This document shows positions 8,327 through 17,536 of a DNA stretch of 36,253 nucleotides, in pieces (within the stretch, counting starts at the first letter, position 1; every line of letters begins with the position of its first letter). Position numbers and translations under genes: made by a program. The notes under the pieces are model-generated. The model had not been told where the DNA came from, did not search any database, and saw nothing but the letters and a program-made list of their open reading frames with translations. Source of the stretch: Nitrososphaeraceae archaeon (GTDB lineage: Archaea > Thermoproteota > Nitrososphaeria > Nitrososphaerales > Nitrososphaeraceae). The stretch covers positions 1-36,253 of the forward strand of contig JAICEO010000004.1 in assembly GCA_025924135.1 (NCBI GenBank), given 5' to 3'.

Positions 8327-8506
8327 ATGGTAGGTGATCAGAGTAAAAATAAAAATCCAAAAATAAAAATTTATGATGATGCTACATTAGAAAACATGAA
8401 AAAGTATTATGGTATAGAAGATCCTACAGACCTACTAAAATTTATAAAATTAAATGGAATAAATCACCCTGATTATTATGATATATATGATGATGACATT
8501 CCATAA
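8327..8506 (+). CDS. Small acidic protein (59 aa), unknown
   Basis: ATG 8327 opens a 59-residue frame ending at TAA 8504-8506. The N-terminus is lysine/asparagine-rich, followed by IYDDATLENMKKYYGI, EDPTDLLKFIKLNG, and an acidic tyrosine-rich end (YYDIYDDDIP). The balanced helical middle and acidic tail look like a real small cytoplasmic protein rather than random AT-rich sequence. The frame was checked codon by codon. A TATA-like AAGTATTA lies about 23 bases upstream. No family recognised; moderate to low certainty. Confidence 0.45.
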   Translation: MVGDQSKNKNPKIKIYDDATLENMKKYYGIEDPTDLLKFIKLNGINHPDYYDIYDDDIP

Positions 8507-8701
8507 ATATTCCTCTGAATTCTTTTAAACTTAATCCAATTATATTCATTAAATATAGCCTTTAATTCTAGTGTAAAAAACACCAATCATTACATGAGGA
8601 TATCCGATTAATTCGTTTTCTATTACATCTTTGTTATATTCTAATATTAAGATCAACAAAAATTCAAGCCCAATACAAAAATATTATTATATCAAGAAAG
8701 G

Positions 8702-8719
8702 ATTATTATTATTATTATT
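8702..8719 (+). repeat. ATT microsatellite, six copies
   Basis: Six perfect ATT trinucleotides in the AT-rich spacer downstream of the MFS gene. It may be length-variable between strains; no function is implied. Confidence 0.7.
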
Positions 8720-8796
8720 ATATGTCATTTGTATGATATAATGAGAATTTGGAATTACAAAATTCTTATTGTTGTTTGTCATTTCTTCTATTGCCA

Positions 8797-9981
8797 CTAC
8801 TTGTTTACCTCTACTTTTTCAGAATCTAGCTTTAAAATTGGGAGAGATAATATTATTATAGTAATTCCTGCACATAACCATGCTGTCATATAATTAAACT
8901 CGCTCACAGTAAAGGAAAATATAATCGGGATCCAAAATGAACCAAATAAAGATATACCGTTAACATAGCCTACTGAAAGAGTATGATATTCGGAAATAAT
9001 ATTTTTCGATTCTCTTGCTCTAGCATATATGACGACAAACCCAATCGATAAGAATATTCCAGAAGTAATTAGTGATATTGTTATGATAAATATAGAATTA
9101 GTTGAAATTAACATAATACTTAAAGCAGATAGCATCGCTGAAATAAACAAAAATTTCTTTGCATTCTTGAACCTATCATATATTTTGCCTGAAATTGGTG
9201 AAATGACTATTCCAATTATTAGGCTTAAACTTCCAAGAAGGCCAGCAATAATTGGGTTAATATGTATCTCTTCAATTAGAAATAAAACAATAAAAGTTAA
9301 TGTTAAACTGGCTCCAGTTTGATATCCCAATAAAGTAATACCAAGAATTATTAGAGATTTATTTAATAGTACATCCTTTAACTCGCTAGATTTAATTTTG
9401 AAATCTTTTTTATTATTTTCTTTTAACAATCCTATTCTCATTATTAATACGATTGCTAAGCCCAATATTCCTCCAAAGATAATTGATAGTCGCCATCCTA
9501 TGATTTCAGTAAGTGCCACCCAACCAAAAATCCCCAAAAGTGCTCCTATGGCATGACCTGAATTTAATAATCCTATACCTAAACCCTCGTTTCCCTTGCC
9601 TAACTGGTTTGAAATAAGTGTAACACTTGCTCCGAAAAAAAAAGCCATTCCAGCACCTACGACAAATCTTGAAATAGTAATTTGTATTGCATCTTGAGAA
9701 AAACCCGAAATCAGTGCCATACTTGAAGATAATAATATTCCAATTATGCTGAGCAGTTTAGGACCGTACTTTGCTACTAAAATTCCAGCAGGAACTTGGA
9801 ATAATCCTACGCCAATGAGAAAACTCGTCGTAATTAATCCAAGTGTATTTATATTCAAATTAAAATCTAATGCAATAAAGTAAAAAATCGACGAGATATT
9901 GAACCAATTAATAGTGTATTGAATCCTAGCTAATAACAGGGTAAAAATTACTTTGGAGAAAAGAACAGAAGAAATTTTCAT
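8797..9981 (-). CDS. Major facilitator superfamily transporter
   Basis: 394-residue integral membrane protein with about 12 hydrophobic helices in two halves, separated by a charged loop near residues 185-210 (LLKENNKKDFKIKSSELKD). The first half has the MFS pattern after TM2 (GILVAKYGPKLLSIIGILLSS, a degenerate motif A) and a Gly-rich TM4-5 segment (GLLNSGHAIGALLGIFGW). The second half repeats the motif-A-like loop as GKIYDRFKNAKK. The substrate cannot be told. Transcribed alone on the minus strand; an AATAAATATAA element some 50-60 bases upstream of the ATG may be its TATA box, giving a short leader. Confidence 0.85.
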   Translation of the reverse strand: MKISSVLFSKVIFTLLLARIQYTINWFNISSIFYFIALDFNLNINTLGLITTSFLIGVGLFQVPAGILVAKYGPKLLSIIGILLSSSMALISGFSQDAIQITISRFVVGAGMAFFFGASVTLISNQLGKGNEGLGIGLLNSGHAIGALLGIFGWVALTEIIGWRLSIIFGGILGLAIVLIMRIGLLKENNKKDFKIKSSELKDVLLNKSLIILGITLLGYQTGASLTLTFIVLFLIEEIHINPIIAGLLGSLSLIIGIVISPISGKIYDRFKNAKKFLFISAMLSALSIMLISTNSIFIITISLITSGIFLSIGFVVIYARARESKNIISEYHTLSVGYVNGISLFGSFWIPIIFSFTVSEFNYMTAWLCAGITIIILSLPILKLDSEKVEVNK

Positions 9982-10204
9982 TCGCTAATCGAATTCCTAC
10001 AAGAAGAATTTGTGAACATCGACGTCGAAAATGGTTATATTTATTCTACATACAAAGATACTCTCTAATTTTGAAATTTGAACTGGATGAAATGTAAATA
10101 CCACTATAATTTTCATGATACTTATATCAATATAATCTTAAAGTTAAAGAATAAAATCAGGATTTTACAGAAAGAATAAAAGAACAAAACGAAAGTATAT
10201 AGTT

Positions 10205-10567
10205 ATGGATGATTCCTCTAAAATAAACAAAAAAGACAATTTTAATAAAAGCGATCCTTTTGGACTTGGAATACTTTTCTGGGAAAAGTATGTTTCAAAT
10301 TTCCTTTCAATATACAACCAATTTATTCAAGATACACAAAGAATGAATCAAGTTTATCGTGAATCAGCAGAGATAACTAAAGAAATGGGAAGTCTATATA
10401 AAGAATTGGCCATACGCATAGAAAAGATGAATAATCTTTATCGCGAATCAACAGAGATAACCGAGCGAATGAGTAAATATTGGATCGACAATATATGGAA
10501 AGCCCTCTTACCATTTAGAGAAAAGGAACAAAAAGAAATAGATGAAAAAGAAAAAAAGAGAAAATAG
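10205..10567 (+). CDS. Coiled-coil repeat protein, possibly phasin/PhaE-like
   Basis: 120 residues, soluble and almost entirely helical after residue 20. Two near-identical 15-residue segments, MNQVYRESAEITKEM (47-61) and MNNLYRESTEITERM (75-89), lie exactly 28 residues apart (four heptads), showing an internally duplicated coiled coil. The N-terminal part has an aromatic amphipathic helix (FWEKYVSNFLSIYNQF) and the C-terminus is a lysine/glutamate tail. Short amphipathic helical proteins like this include phasins and PhaE-type subunits of polyhydroxyalkanoate granules, which group I.1b archaea are reported to make. No phaC lies nearby, so that reading is only a suggestion. Convergent with the next gene across a shared terminator. 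Confidence 0.65.
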   Translation: MDDSSKINKKDNFNKSDPFGLGILFWEKYVSNFLSIYNQFIQDTQRMNQVYRESAEITKEMGSLYKELAIRIEKMNNLYRESTEITERMSKYWIDNIWKALLPFREKEQKEIDEKEKKRK

Positions 10568-10598
10568 AAAACTAAAGGAAAAATTATAAATTGAAACC

Positions 10599-10632
10599 AA
10601 AAAAAAAGAGAAACAAGGTTCTTCTTGTTTTT
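10599..10632. terminator. Bidirectional terminator between convergent genes
   Basis: The inverted repeat AACAAG (10612-10617) / CTTGTT (10624-10629) is followed by T5 on the plus strand. On the minus strand it is followed within a few bases by T9 (complement of A 10599-10607). It sits between the convergent genes ending at 10567 and 10639. Confidence 0.55.
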
Positions 10633-10638
10633 AAAATA

Positions 10639-11241
10639 TTAATCCAAAATTTTAAAGGAGTTTATCATTTTATGAATTATACTCAAATACTCATAGTATT
10701 TATCAGGAGGAGTGCCAAATGAAAGAACATAAACATTGTTGCCATCTGAAATTATATTATGCTCCATTATTAATTTTATAATTGCTGGGTCTACTCCTGC
10801 TAAGTATGAGTAAGATAGTTTTCGCCCATTATGGTTATCGATCATTGTTGAATTATTTGAAATTAATTGAAAATCCCTATATTCATTTTTGAATTTTTTT
10901 AGAGCATTATCAACATAGTCATCGAATGTTATATTCTCTTGTAATTTGTTTTTGCTAATAAGAAATTCTTCTTGCAGTAGATCTTGAGAACCTTCAAAAG
11001 GTGTTTTAATCTCTATAGTACTGGAAATATTCTCCAATTCTGGATGTAATTTATTCTCAGTGAGGACCCATGTCGAGGGGTATTGTATAGAAAATTTAAG
11101 TTTTGAGTTGTTATATGTTAAAAATGAAGTAGAGTCAGCATCTATTGCAAAGATCCTAATATTTGGATCTGCCTTATTTATTAATAAAAACATTATTGTT
11201 GTCATGATTATAATGGAAAACAAAATTCCTGTTATTTTCAT
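10639..11241 (-). CDS. Exported or membrane-anchored PsbP-like protein (copy 1)
   Basis: 200 residues. An N-terminal hydrophobic segment (about 3-22) acts as signal peptide or anchor, followed by one alpha/beta domain starting FLTYNNSKLKFSIQYPSTW. That 'F.Y......fsi.YP..W' opening, the middle FDDYVDNALKKF and the ending YVLSFGTPPDKYYEYLSIIHKMINSF are the layout of the PsbP/DUF1795-type fold. Such proteins are abundant in Nitrososphaerales and lie outside the membrane; their role is unknown. Several N-glycosylation sequons (for example NIS, NNST) are present. A related gene lies at 16493-17077. Family assignment is from pattern only. Confidence 0.7.
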   Translation of the reverse strand: MKITGILFSIIIMTTIMFLLINKADPNIRIFAIDADSTSFLTYNNSKLKFSIQYPSTWVLTENKLHPELENISSTIEIKTPFEGSQDLLQEEFLISKNKLQENITFDDYVDNALKKFKNEYRDFQLISNNSTMIDNHNGRKLSYSYLAGVDPAIIKLIMEHNIISDGNNVYVLSFGTPPDKYYEYLSIIHKMINSFKILD

Positions 11242-11742
11242 TACTGAAAATAGACCAGGCCTTTATTTATAATAACTTATTATTTTTAAATAATAAAATA
11301 ATTTTTTTTCTATTATTCCGTATAAATAAATATTAACCTATAGAAATTCCGATAGTTACTTTTTTGTGAAAGTTTTATTCTAAATGCTTATAACTTATAA
11401 AATGCTAATATCAATAATGTTACGAAAATATTCGTTTTACTCCTTTTATCTTGCTCTTAAACTGAGACTCTTTCGTTTAACTCGAAGAAAACAAAATCAC
11501 CCATATACCGTATCATCATCATAGAATTGCTTGAAAGTAATAGATCTATTATTTGAACTTTTAAACATGGCTTATTAAAATTGTGAATAACCATATTGAA
11601 TAATTTTTTTTCTAGTTTATGATAAATTAAATGATAGAATGATGTGATACCAAAGTGAGTAATATGAGTTATTATGATATCATTTTCTCAAGCAAAATAA
11701 TAATTATAATCTTTAAATGATATTTTTTCTACGTATCTCTAT
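11242..11742. other. Intergenic, 501 bases
   Basis: AT-rich spacer between divergent genes, expected to hold promoters for both. TTAAATGATATTTT around 11714-11727 could be the TATA element of the protease gene (ATG 11743). Only very short open frames were found (for example 23 codons on the minus strand from 11568); no RNA gene recognised. Confidence 0.4.
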
Positions 11743-12915
11743 ATGTCCTTACAAATTTGTACAATAAAAAAAATACCGATTAAATTACATTTTACACTTA
11801 TCATCGTTTTTTTTCTTATTTCCTGGACTCTGGCAACAGGATTCATGCCTCATTATTATCCCAATTTGACGAATTTACAATATTGGACCATGGGAATAAT
11901 TGGTTCAATAATGTTATTTGTTTCTATATTGCTTCATGAGTTATCTCATTCGCTTTTATCAATTCGATATGGTATTCAGGTCAATCAGATAATTCTTTTT
12001 ATATTTGGAGGAATTTCTGATATAAAAGATGAGACAAAAGATTTCAAAAAGGAATTTAAAATAGCTATAGTTGGCCCGTTAACAAGTTATGCTTTATCTG
12101 GATTATTTTGGCTTTTTTTTATTCTAGTATCTTATATTAGTGATACTCAACAAAATATTGAAAATTATCTTAGTTTTATAGAAGGAATTTTATTGTATAG
12201 TAGTATGGTTAATCTGATAATTGGGAGCTTCAATCTGATACCTGCATTTCCTTTAGATGGTGGACGAATTTTAAGAGCAGGATTAACAAAATGGAAAAAA
12301 GATTTTGATCTAGCTACTAGTATAGCTTCGAAAATAGGCATAGCGGTATCCTTTGGAATTATAGGCTTAGGATTTGTTGCTATGGTGAGAGGATCATTTT
12401 TAAGTGGTTTTTGGTTAATAATAATTGGCTGGTTTCTTAATAGCGGTGCTCAAAGATATTTAGATCAGAATGAATTATCAATAAGAATTAAAGGTATAAA
12501 GTTAAAGGAGATAATGAATAGAAATTTTGTGGCGGTCAAACCCGATTTAAAATTGTCTGAATTAATTAAAGATTATTTTAATGTGTATTGGAAAAGTGCA
12601 TTTCCTGTGATAAAAAATGATAATCAAATTATTGGTATGATCACAACAAATGATGTATCCAAAATAGGTGAAAGAGAAATCAAAGATAAAAAAGTTGTTG
12701 ACGTGATGATACCCGTATCAGAATTAATTGTAATGAGTCAGGATAAAGAAGTTAACGATGCCTTAAAAGAGTTATTTCGAAAAGGAATGAGTAGGATATT
12801 TATAATAGATAAACAGTCACAATTAATTGGATTAGTAAGTAAATCCGATATACTCAATTTAGCTCAAGAAAGACAAGAATTCTTGCAGAGTTCAAAAAAA
12901 AATTGGAGGATGTAA
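11743..12915 (+). CDS. Site-2-type M50 metalloprotease with C-terminal CBS pair
   Basis: 390-residue intramembrane zinc protease. The catalytic HELSH motif is at 65-69 in a membrane helix, and the third zinc ligand is in NLIPAFPLDGGRIL (164-177; Asp172). Flanking hydrophobic helices lie at about 14-32, 50-75, 108-131, 146-168, 198-212 and 218-236. Two CBS domains follow (about 255-310 and 318-375), a known S2P subclass in which CBS modules are thought to sense adenine nucleotides. It probably cleaves membrane-anchored substrates, perhaps regulators, but none is encoded beside it. The short distance from a TATA-like element suggests a leaderless or short-leader mRNA. Confidence 0.93.
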   Translation: MSLQICTIKKIPIKLHFTLIIVFFLISWTLATGFMPHYYPNLTNLQYWTMGIIGSIMLFVSILLHELSHSLLSIRYGIQVNQIILFIFGGISDIKDETKDFKKEFKIAIVGPLTSYALSGLFWLFFILVSYISDTQQNIENYLSFIEGILLYSSMVNLIIGSFNLIPAFPLDGGRILRAGLTKWKKDFDLATSIASKIGIAVSFGIIGLGFVAMVRGSFLSGFWLIIIGWFLNSGAQRYLDQNELSIRIKGIKLKEIMNRNFVAVKPDLKLSELIKDYFNVYWKSAFPVIKNDNQIIGMITTNDVSKIGEREIKDKKVVDVMIPVSELIVMSQDKEVNDALKELFRKGMSRIFIIDKQSQLIGLVSKSDILNLAQERQEFLQSSKKNWRM

Positions 12916-13331
12916 TAATATAGTATAGGCACCTATTAATATTAATTTAATATAACATAAATAATATATAATTCCTTCATCGATTTAAAACTACAGTAAA
13001 CGAATAATTTCGATCTGTACAAATGATATATTTGAGATTATGTTCTTAATTAAATAATCCTATATTAAGAATCTATTGAGAAAAAAGTGGAAACATATTT
13101 AATGCATCCGAAAGTGGTCAAGGTTATTTGCCGATTCAACTATTTGAAGTTTATAATTTATATTTATATTTTTCCTAAATTATTTTCTGTGGCGAAAATA
13201 TTAAGTAAAGAAAAAATTTGAGAAAAAGAATTGAACGATAGAATCTCAGATTTAAATAGAACTTAAATTTTATCTACTAAATTGATAGGAGAAGAATTCT
13301 CTTTTAACCTAATTGGAGGTTCTGAATTGTA
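12916..13331. other. Intergenic, 416 bases, convergent 3' ends
   Basis: Spacer between the convergent protease and response-regulator genes. A weak hairpin (GAGAA, three-base loop, TTCTC, then TTTT) lies near 13290-13306 and could end transcription. Nothing else identified. Confidence 0.35.
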
Positions 13332-13721
13332 TCACTTATCCTTCATCATTAATACATTGATTTTTTGAACCAGATCATCAGTTTTGATCGGTTTTTGAAT
13401 AAAGTATTCTTCCCCTATTTTCTCTGATAATAAAAATCGTGCTTTTCTGAATTCTTCGTAGAACAATTCACTAGCTGTTAAAAAGCAGATTTTTACTTGT
13501 GGATCTTTCTCCCTGATCTTATTATATAATTCAAATCCATCCATTTTTGGCATTTTTATGTCTAGAATTACTAAATCGTAAATATTGCTATTGTAAGAAT
13601 TCAATGCTAAGATGGGATCATTAAAGGCTTCAATGTTGAATCCATAATTTTCTAATGCATTAGTTAATGCATAAGTTATATCAACTTCATTGTCTACTAA
13701 AAGAATTTTTTTAATATTCAT
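13332..13721 (-). CDS. Single-domain response regulator (CheY-like receiver)
   Basis: 129-residue stand-alone receiver domain without an output domain. The phosphorylation site Asp54 is in LVILDIKMPKMDGFEL, the acidic Asp10 in LLVDNEVD, the switch Thr82 in FLTAS and the conserved Lys110-Pro111 in QKPIKTDDL. It begins 12 bases after the histidine-kinase stop codon, so the two are a kinase-regulator operon. As it has no DNA-binding domain, it probably works by protein interaction or in a phosphorelay. Confidence 0.93.
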   Translation of the reverse strand: MNIKKILLVDNEVDITYALTNALENYGFNIEAFNDPILALNSYNSNIYDLVILDIKMPKMDGFELYNKIREKDPQVKICFLTASELFYEEFRKARFLLSEKIGEEYFIQKPIKTDDLVQKINVLMMKDK

Positions 13722-13733
13722 TATTTTATATTC

Positions 13734-15641
13734 TCACTCTCCATCCTTACCGATTTTATTCGAGTTCCATGTAGGCAAAGTAAAATAAAAAGTAGATCCA
13801 TTGCTTTCAAAATTGTTCTCTCCCCACATTGTACCACCATGAGCCTCTATTATATTCTTGGATATAAAGAGACCCAGTCCAGTACCTTGTTCAGACTTAG
13901 TTGCAAATTTTTTAAATAAGTCTGGCAATATTTCAGGATCTATGCCTGTTCCACTATCTTTTATACTTACCATAACTTCTTGGTTATCTTTTAATTTTTT
14001 TGTAGTAATAACTATATCTCCTTCTTTGGTAAATTTAAGAGCGTTATCAAAAAGATTAGAAAGTACTTGAATGAGTCTTCCTTTATCCGCATTTATAAGA
14101 ATATTGTCTTTGCTAGGCTCATCATATACTATTCTAGTTTGATCACTTCCATATCTTTTTTTGCTTATTATCTCTTTATACTCATTTACTACGTTTCCTA
14201 TTATCTCATTTAACTGAACTACTTCTTTATTTAATTTCAGGGTTTGACTTTCTATCTTGGTTACATCAAGTATATCTTCCGTCAGTCGATATAATCGGTA
14301 ACAATTTCTAAGAATGACTTGAAGAAATTCCTGTTTTTTCTCATTTTCTTTTGATAAATTCTTTTGTGTCTTATTTTCATTACTGATTTTATTATAAAGT
14401 AATTCAGTAAGAGTAATAATAGGAACAATTGGAGTTCGAAGTTCATGAGCTGTGATATTTATAAAGTCTCTTTGGATTTTACTTTGTAGACTCAATTTTT
14501 GATTAGCTAAAATTAGGTTTTTGTTAGACTCTTCTAATGCTTCTTCCTTTTCTTTTAACGTTAAGATGACCTTTTCAATTTTTTCCGTCCTTTCCTTTAC
14601 AAGCTCATTCAAATGAGTGTTTGTATTTGCTATCGTAAATCTCATTATATCTAGCTGTTTGGCTAAGTCTTCAATCTCTGTAGGACCTTTTACATCAATC
14701 TTAGTATCAAATTTTCCCTTAGCTACCTCATTCATTATATCTCTTAATTTTTGAATTGGTCTGGAGATAGAATTACCAAGAAATGTTGATGTGATTATTA
14801 TAGCGACTCCGACCAAAATCCCACTTATAATGGTGACGTATTTTACATTCTCTAGCGGTGCAAAAGCCTCAACTTTATCCATTTTTACAACCAAACCCCA
14901 GCCGAGTTTTTCTAAATATCTTGTTACTGCCAAGACATCCACACCCCGATAATCCTTTGTTTCTGGAAAAACATTCTCATTTTTTAATAGTGATTGAATT
15001 ATCGGAGTATCTACTCTATCTTTACTTACTGTCAAATTCAAGGATGCATGTGGATTAAATCTTAAAGGATTAATAATAAGCGCATCACCATTATCGTTCT
15101 TCTTAACCAAATTAATTTCACCGGTGGCTACTTGTTCTTCAAACGCTTTAAACATAGATAATAAATCTCCCAAGTCATAAAATATAGTTACTACCCCCAA
15201 TAATTTATTATTAAGTATAAGTGGACCAGTTAAGTATGATTTAAGTTTCTGATTTTTATCTTTATATAATATCGTCACAATATTGTGTTTTTTTCCTTCA
15301 ATAAAGTATGTATCATTTGTATGGATTGTACCCAGGTATGTATTATTGGTAGAAGCCACTACTTTGCCAGCTAAATTCAGTATAATAATATCTTCAAACT
15401 TGGTAACTACAGGTTTGATACCATTAAGTATCTCATTCATAATTTTCTGTGATGCAATTTTGTTATCCTTAGTACTATTATTATTGTTATAGTTATTTAA
15501 TTCCACTTTAAGTTGATATCTGCTAGAAACTAGGTTTAGTTTTTCATTATTCTGTTCAAAAACATCCTGAAAATTTTTTTCTTTTAAATTAGCTACTATT
15601 TCAAGTTTCTTCAAGACTTCAGATTTGATTGTTTGTTCCAT
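13734..15641 (-). CDS. Cache-HAMP sensor histidine kinase, N-terminus lost by frameshift
   Basis: The 635-residue open frame encodes an extracellular Cache-type sensor (about 20-262, with DIIILNLAGKVVAST and the GWGLVVKMDKVEAF end), a membrane helix (267-290), HAMP (290-342), coiled coil (343-395), HisKA with phospho-accepting His399 in AHELRTP, and HATPase_c with N-box FDNALKF, G1 DSGTG (562-566) and G2 GTGLGL (586-591). A Cache sensor needs a first membrane helix before the domain. That helix is encoded directly upstream but one base out of frame, so ATG 15641 is only the first usable start in the sequence as given. It is followed 12 bases later by its likely partner regulator. The signal sensed is unknown. 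Confidence 0.93.
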   Translation of the reverse strand: MEQTIKSEVLKKLEIVANLKEKNFQDVFEQNNEKLNLVSSRYQLKVELNNYNNNNSTKDNKIASQKIMNEILNGIKPVVTKFEDIIILNLAGKVVASTNNTYLGTIHTNDTYFIEGKKHNIVTILYKDKNQKLKSYLTGPLILNNKLLGVVTIFYDLGDLLSMFKAFEEQVATGEINLVKKNDNGDALIINPLRFNPHASLNLTVSKDRVDTPIIQSLLKNENVFPETKDYRGVDVLAVTRYLEKLGWGLVVKMDKVEAFAPLENVKYVTIISGILVGVAIIITSTFLGNSISRPIQKLRDIMNEVAKGKFDTKIDVKGPTEIEDLAKQLDIMRFTIANTNTHLNELVKERTEKIEKVILTLKEKEEALEESNKNLILANQKLSLQSKIQRDFINITAHELRTPIVPIITLTELLYNKISNENKTQKNLSKENEKKQEFLQVILRNCYRLYRLTEDILDVTKIESQTLKLNKEVVQLNEIIGNVVNEYKEIISKKRYGSDQTRIVYDEPSKDNILINADKGRLIQVLSNLFDNALKFTKEGDIVITTKKLKDNQEVMVSIKDSGTGIDPEILPDLFKKFATKSEQGTGLGLFISKNIIEAHGGTMWGENNFESNGSTFYFTLPTWNSNKIGKDGE

Positions 15642-15727
15642 TTCTGTATAAGTAAAAATTCCAAATATTAATAATGGAATTATAGATATTATTAAAAAAA
15701 AATGATCAACTTAGATCCTATATTCAT
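15642..15727 (-). pseudogene. Frameshifted 5' end of the histidine kinase (first membrane helix)
   Basis: ATG 15727 opens MNIGSKLIIFF and stops at TAA 15694-15692, because the A-run at 15694-15702 has nine bases. With ten, the frame would continue LIISIIPLLIFGIFTYTE into Met 15641, giving a perfect N-terminal signal-anchor helix of 29 added residues. This is either a homopolymer sequencing error, a real inactivating change, or a phase-variable or slippage-prone run. Confidence 0.8.
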
Positions 15728-16492
15728 GGTATTCCTCAGCGATTTTTGTATATTAAATTTAATATAAAAATATATTGTTTTTAATAATTGATAAATATAA
15801 TTGTAAAATATGGGGAAGATGGAATTCTAATGGTAGATTATTAATTAGAGATAGAATAATAAAGATATTTAAAGGATATAAAATACATTCATAAATAATT
15901 TTAAGGATCTGTCATTATTGAGTAAACTATTTTAAAAATTTTTTGGTAGTAAGTTTATAAAAAAAATTTAGTTTTCCAATAATACTTATTTCCTATAATA
16001 ATAAATTACAATTAGTTTGAATGAGTACTGTTAATGCTTTATATGGAAAGGATAAGAATCTCTCGAAGAGAAAAAAATAATAATCTGATGATATTGACGT
16101 CAGAATTTATGGTAATGAGATTAGATAATAACATCAATTTTTTCCGAAAGAAGTTTTACCCGTTATGAATTAAATATCGGGGTAGTAAATACCTTTTTTA
16201 CTTTTAATATCGGTAACATATAAAAGGAATAGATTTATGTATTGTGTCTATATAATCTATAATTAGATTTAATCCATAACAATAGCAAACTATCCAAAAT
16301 TTTAATTATTAATGATAGGTAATTGGTGTATGACTTAATTTTGAAAAATTATTTTAATAATATTTTATATCTATTAACTAAAAATAATTTGTCATTGTGT
16401 AAAAAACTAAAATTCATCAAAAAACTTTACAACCTCCACAATTCAAATCTTCTGAGTGTTGTTAAAAATTGATCAAAGTATATTTTATCATT
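15728..16492. other. Intergenic, 765 bases, no gene found
   Basis: The longest gene-free stretch of the window. It holds promoter sequence for the kinase at its left end. A perfect 8-bp palindrome TGACGTCA lies at about 16094-16101, and TACCC/GGGTA complementary segments lie near 16157-16185. A 19-codon frame ending in basic residues (16021-16080) is too short to call. No tRNA, sRNA or mobile-element ends recognised. Confidence 0.4.
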
Positions 16493-17077
16493 CTATCTAA
16501 CTATTTCAAAAGTATCTTTAATCTTTTTGAATGAGTTAAGATTTTTGTCAAATTGGTCATCAAGAAGGGCGGCAAAAGATATTTTATATAGGTTGATACC
16601 CTCCGTCATATATATTTCATAATTTATGATATCACTGGACGCTTCTTCCATCAAAAATGGTGATTTAGTAGTATAAATATATTGAGTTGCATTTTTCTCT
16701 CCAATCTTTGTATGATTCAATGCAATCGGTTTATATCCTTCCGCTAAATTGTGGTAGTCACTTTGCTCTTTAGTATAATTTTCAAGAGAAAAATCTTCCG
16801 AAACGATTGGATAAGTACTAATTGATATTACAGGAAATCTCATACAAGGTAATGAGGAACATTCAGTTTTTGCTCCATAAAGAGAGAGTCCCTCCTTTAT
16901 CCATTCATCGGTATATTGAAACTTTACTCCTATCAATGGATCATCAAAAGTTAATGAATTAGTAAGAGACTGAGAGAAAATTATATTGGTGGTAGATGCT
17001 ATTAACATAAGGATCATCATAATCATTATCGAATACATAATTCCTTTTGGGAGATAGTGAAGTTCCATAATATTCAT
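16493..17077 (-). CDS. Exported PsbP-like protein (copy 2)
   Basis: 194 residues: signal peptide or anchor at about 14-35 (IMYSIMIMMILMLIASTTNI), then a PsbP/DUF1795-like domain opening LTFDDPLIGVKFQYTDEW and closing YKISFAALLDDQFDKNLNSF before a short helix. Between them lies a two-cysteine loop (CSSLPC), a possible disulfide absent from the other copy at 10639-11241. The NYTKEQ helix, NHTKIG strand and domain order match copy 1, so they are divergent paralogues. No function can be assigned beyond an extracytoplasmic location. A short in-frame ATG choice within the first five residues does not affect the domain. Confidence 0.65.
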   Translation of the reverse strand: MNIMELHYLPKGIMYSIMIMMILMLIASTTNIIFSQSLTNSLTFDDPLIGVKFQYTDEWIKEGLSLYGAKTECSSLPCMRFPVISISTYPIVSEDFSLENYTKEQSDYHNLAEGYKPIALNHTKIGEKNATQYIYTTKSPFLMEEASSDIINYEIYMTEGINLYKISFAALLDDQFDKNLNSFKKIKDTFEIVR

Positions 17078-17536
17078 ATGGTCATAATTTTATCAATATA
17101 TATTTTTAAGATTTCAGAAGTTATAACCCCCTTTATAATAATGAGCTTTCAGTTTTGTAGTATTTTAGATTCAATATTTCACCTTAAATTTAACTTTCTT
17201 TAATATTATTATTTTCGAATTGTATCATTCTGAAAAGTGTTTAATGTAATATTTTATTCTTAAAATTATAAAATAACGCTTATTCTCAGTGGCTGATTTT
17301 AGTTTATTCCGTACTTAGTTTTACTAATACCTAATAATTAGAATGGTTTTTTATTAATACATGAAGGATAGTTTGTAATCTATCAAAAAATTAAGATAAA
17401 CAATTTAAAGAGAGTATAATATACCCCCATTAAGATGACTAAAACACTAGTTACGATGCGAAGGCAAATTGAAAATTATTTATAGTGCTTAATGTTGGCT
17501 ATATCTATTTATTTATCTACTATTGGATAAAAGAAC
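17078..17536. other. Intergenic, 459 bases
   Basis: Divergent promoter region between the PsbP-like gene and the gene at 17537. TTTATTTATC near 17506-17515 is a plausible TATA element for the latter. A 16-codon frame at 17434-17484 is too short to call. Nothing else seen. Confidence 0.4.

Noticed and set aside
8560-8690. Minus-strand frame of about 33 codons (ending FYTRIKGYI)
   Set aside because: Only TTG starts, very short, and no promoter or motif; could be chance in AT-rich DNA.
16087-16110. C/D box sRNA starting at CTGATGATATT
   Set aside because: A C-box-like TGATGA is present but no properly spaced D box (CTGA) or C'/D' pair was found.
16430-16492. Minus-strand segment reading HSEDLNCGGCKVF just after the second PsbP-like gene
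   Set aside because: The Cys-x2-Cys tail is attractive, but a TAA stop precedes it and no start codon exists; only 14 codons.
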